DNA of 6,812 nucleotides from Deltaproteobacteria bacterium. GTDB taxonomy: Bacteria > Desulfobacterota > DSM-4660 > Desulfatiglandales > HGW-15. A model generated the notes under the pieces. That model was not told where the DNA came from. It was given only the letters and a program-made list of their open reading frames with translations, and did no database searches. Made by a program: the position numbers and the translations under genes. Of the stretch, positions 6,253 to 6,812 are shown piece by piece (positions within the stretch are counted from its first letter, which is position 1; the number at the start of each line of letters is the position of its first letter). The stretch spans positions 60,712 to 67,523 of the forward strand of contig CP070840.1 in the NCBI GenBank assembly GCA_020342025.1, written 5' to 3'.

Positions 6253-6540
6253 ATGAAGATCTTTATTGAGTCCAATTTCGTGGTACCCGGCCTGGAAGAT
6301 GAGGAAGGCTTGGAGATAGATCAGTCTGAAATAACGCTGAGAGAATTCCTCGAAAAACTCTCCAGCATGTCGCCCGATCGGGTAGAGTATGTGGAACCGG
6401 GAGCCCAGAGTTTGGATCCGTCCGACTGGGAAGTAGAGATTAATGGGCTTCCTTACCAAGATTATGAGGCGGGTCTAGAACATCCTATAAAGGATGGGGA
6501 CAGGGTGACGATCAGGATTGTCGCCCTCGGGGGAGGATAG
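6253..6540 (+). CDS. MoaD/ThiS-like beta-grasp sulfur-carrier protein
   Basis: This 95-residue protein has the length and shape of the ubiquitin-like MoaD/ThiS family. It starts MKIFIESNF (first strand), continues with an acidic stretch and the helix ITLREFLEKLSSM (27-39), then WEVEINGLPY (59-68), and ends HPIKDGDRVTIRIVALGGG, with the Gly-Gly end that is adenylated and thiocarboxylated by MoeB/ThiF-type enzymes. The tail has three glycines. The likely job is sulfur donation to molybdopterin, since a molybdopterin-enzyme gene starts 38 nt downstream; a ThiS role or another sulfur transfer is not excluded. ATG 6253 is chosen over an in-frame ATG at 6226: AAGAGAGG (6235-6242) precedes the former, and family members start at the first strand. 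About 280 nt separate it from the DUF401 gene, without a clear terminator or promoter apart from two small hairpins. Confidence 0.82.
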   Translation: MKIFIESNFVVPGLEDEEGLEIDQSEITLREFLEKLSSMSPDRVEYVEPGAQSLDPSDWEVEINGLPYQDYEAGLEHPIKDGDRVTIRIVALGGG

Positions 6541-6578
6541 TACTCTATCAGAGTTAATGGAATAAGGGGGATAAAGAA

Positions 6579-6812
6579 ATGGATGAACTGAGTGTTGTGG
6601 GGAAATCGGTCGAAAGAAAGGATGGTAGGGTCAAGGTTTCTGGTAAGGCAAGATATGCGGCCGATCTCTCTGCTCCGGGTATGTTGCATGGGAAAATCCT
6701 AAGAAGTCCCCTCGCCCATGCCAAGATACTCAACATTGATTCGCGAAAGGCTGAGGCCCTTCCCGGTGTTATGGCGGTCGTTACAGGAAAAGATTTCCCG
6801 GGCAAGCCTTAC
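6579..6812 (+). CDS. Xanthine dehydrogenase/aldehyde oxidase family molybdopterin-binding (large) subunit, N-terminal part
   Basis: The first 78 codons are in the window and remain open to the right edge; full-length members have about 750 residues. The N-terminus VVGKSVERKDGRVKVSGKA, then RYAADLSAPGMLHGKILRSP, LAHAKILNIDSRKAEALPGV and MAVVTGKDFPG, is the classic start of the a/b hammerhead domain of large subunits of molybdenum hydroxylases (xanthine dehydrogenase, 4-hydroxybenzoyl-CoA reductase, CO dehydrogenase and relatives). These insert or remove a hydroxyl oxygen at a carbon centre, usually together with FAD and [2Fe-2S] subunits, not seen here. The cofactor-binding and substrate-determining residues are outside the window, so the substrate cannot be named. 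ATG 6579 has AAGGGGG (6564-6570) 8 nt upstream. It is closely linked to the MoaD-like gene before it, with which it is likely co-transcribed. Confidence 0.9.
   Translation, partial: MDELSVVGKSVERKDGRVKVSGKARYAADLSAPGMLHGKILRSPLAHAKILNIDSRKAEALPGVMAVVTGKDFPGKPY

Noticed and set aside
1..6812. CRISPR array, tRNA, rRNA, insertion sequence or prophage genes
   Set aside because: No regularly spaced repeats, cloverleaf genes, transposase or phage proteins were seen on either strand.

Overview
The window looks like a chromosomal segment of an anaerobic bacterium. A ferredoxin-linked 2-oxoacid oxidoreductase, a stand-alone response regulator with a Trp-rich tail, a DUF401 membrane protein and a molybdenum hydroxylase fit a sulfate-reducer-like or syntrophic member of Desulfobacterota (former Deltaproteobacteria). 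That assignment is inferred from gene content only; there is no rRNA or marker gene here.

Layout: positions 1-4197 are read on the minus strand. In transcription order they are a CheY-like response regulator (4197-3706), an FMN-dependent 2-hydroxyacid dehydrogenase (3654-2620), a divergent adenine-deaminase-family amidohydrolase (2571-829), and the gamma subunit (672-100) plus the start of the delta subunit (103-1, running off the window) of a pyruvate/2-oxoacid:ferredoxin oxidoreductase. The first three are about 50 nt apart and probably co-transcribed. The oxidoreductase genes follow a 156-nt gap that holds a perfect TATAAT box and two inverted repeats, so they may have their own promoter. 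The gamma and delta genes overlap by four bases (ATGA).

Positions 4709-6812 are read on the plus strand: a DUF401 integral membrane protein (probable transporter), a MoaD/ThiS-like sulfur-carrier protein, and the N-terminal part of a xanthine-dehydrogenase-family molybdopterin subunit running off the right edge. The two blocks diverge from a roughly 510-nt intergenic region. Its most notable content is a 140-nt imperfect palindrome (4506-4645) that would fold as plus-strand RNA into a long rod whose 17-bp base stem contains three G-U pairs. It ends 25 nt before the Shine-Dalgarno sequence of the DUF401 gene.

How the genes may work together (inference): uptake by the membrane protein, hydroxylation of a heterocycle or other substrate by the molybdenum enzyme, hydrolysis by the amidohydrolase, oxidation of a 2-hydroxyacid to a 2-oxoacid by the flavoenzyme, and oxidative decarboxylation to an acyl-CoA with reduced ferredoxin. 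No substrate can be named from the sequence. I found no clearly new multi-gene system. The points most worth following are the palindromic leader, a possible AUU start of the DUF401 gene, and the altered active-site motifs of the amidohydrolase.
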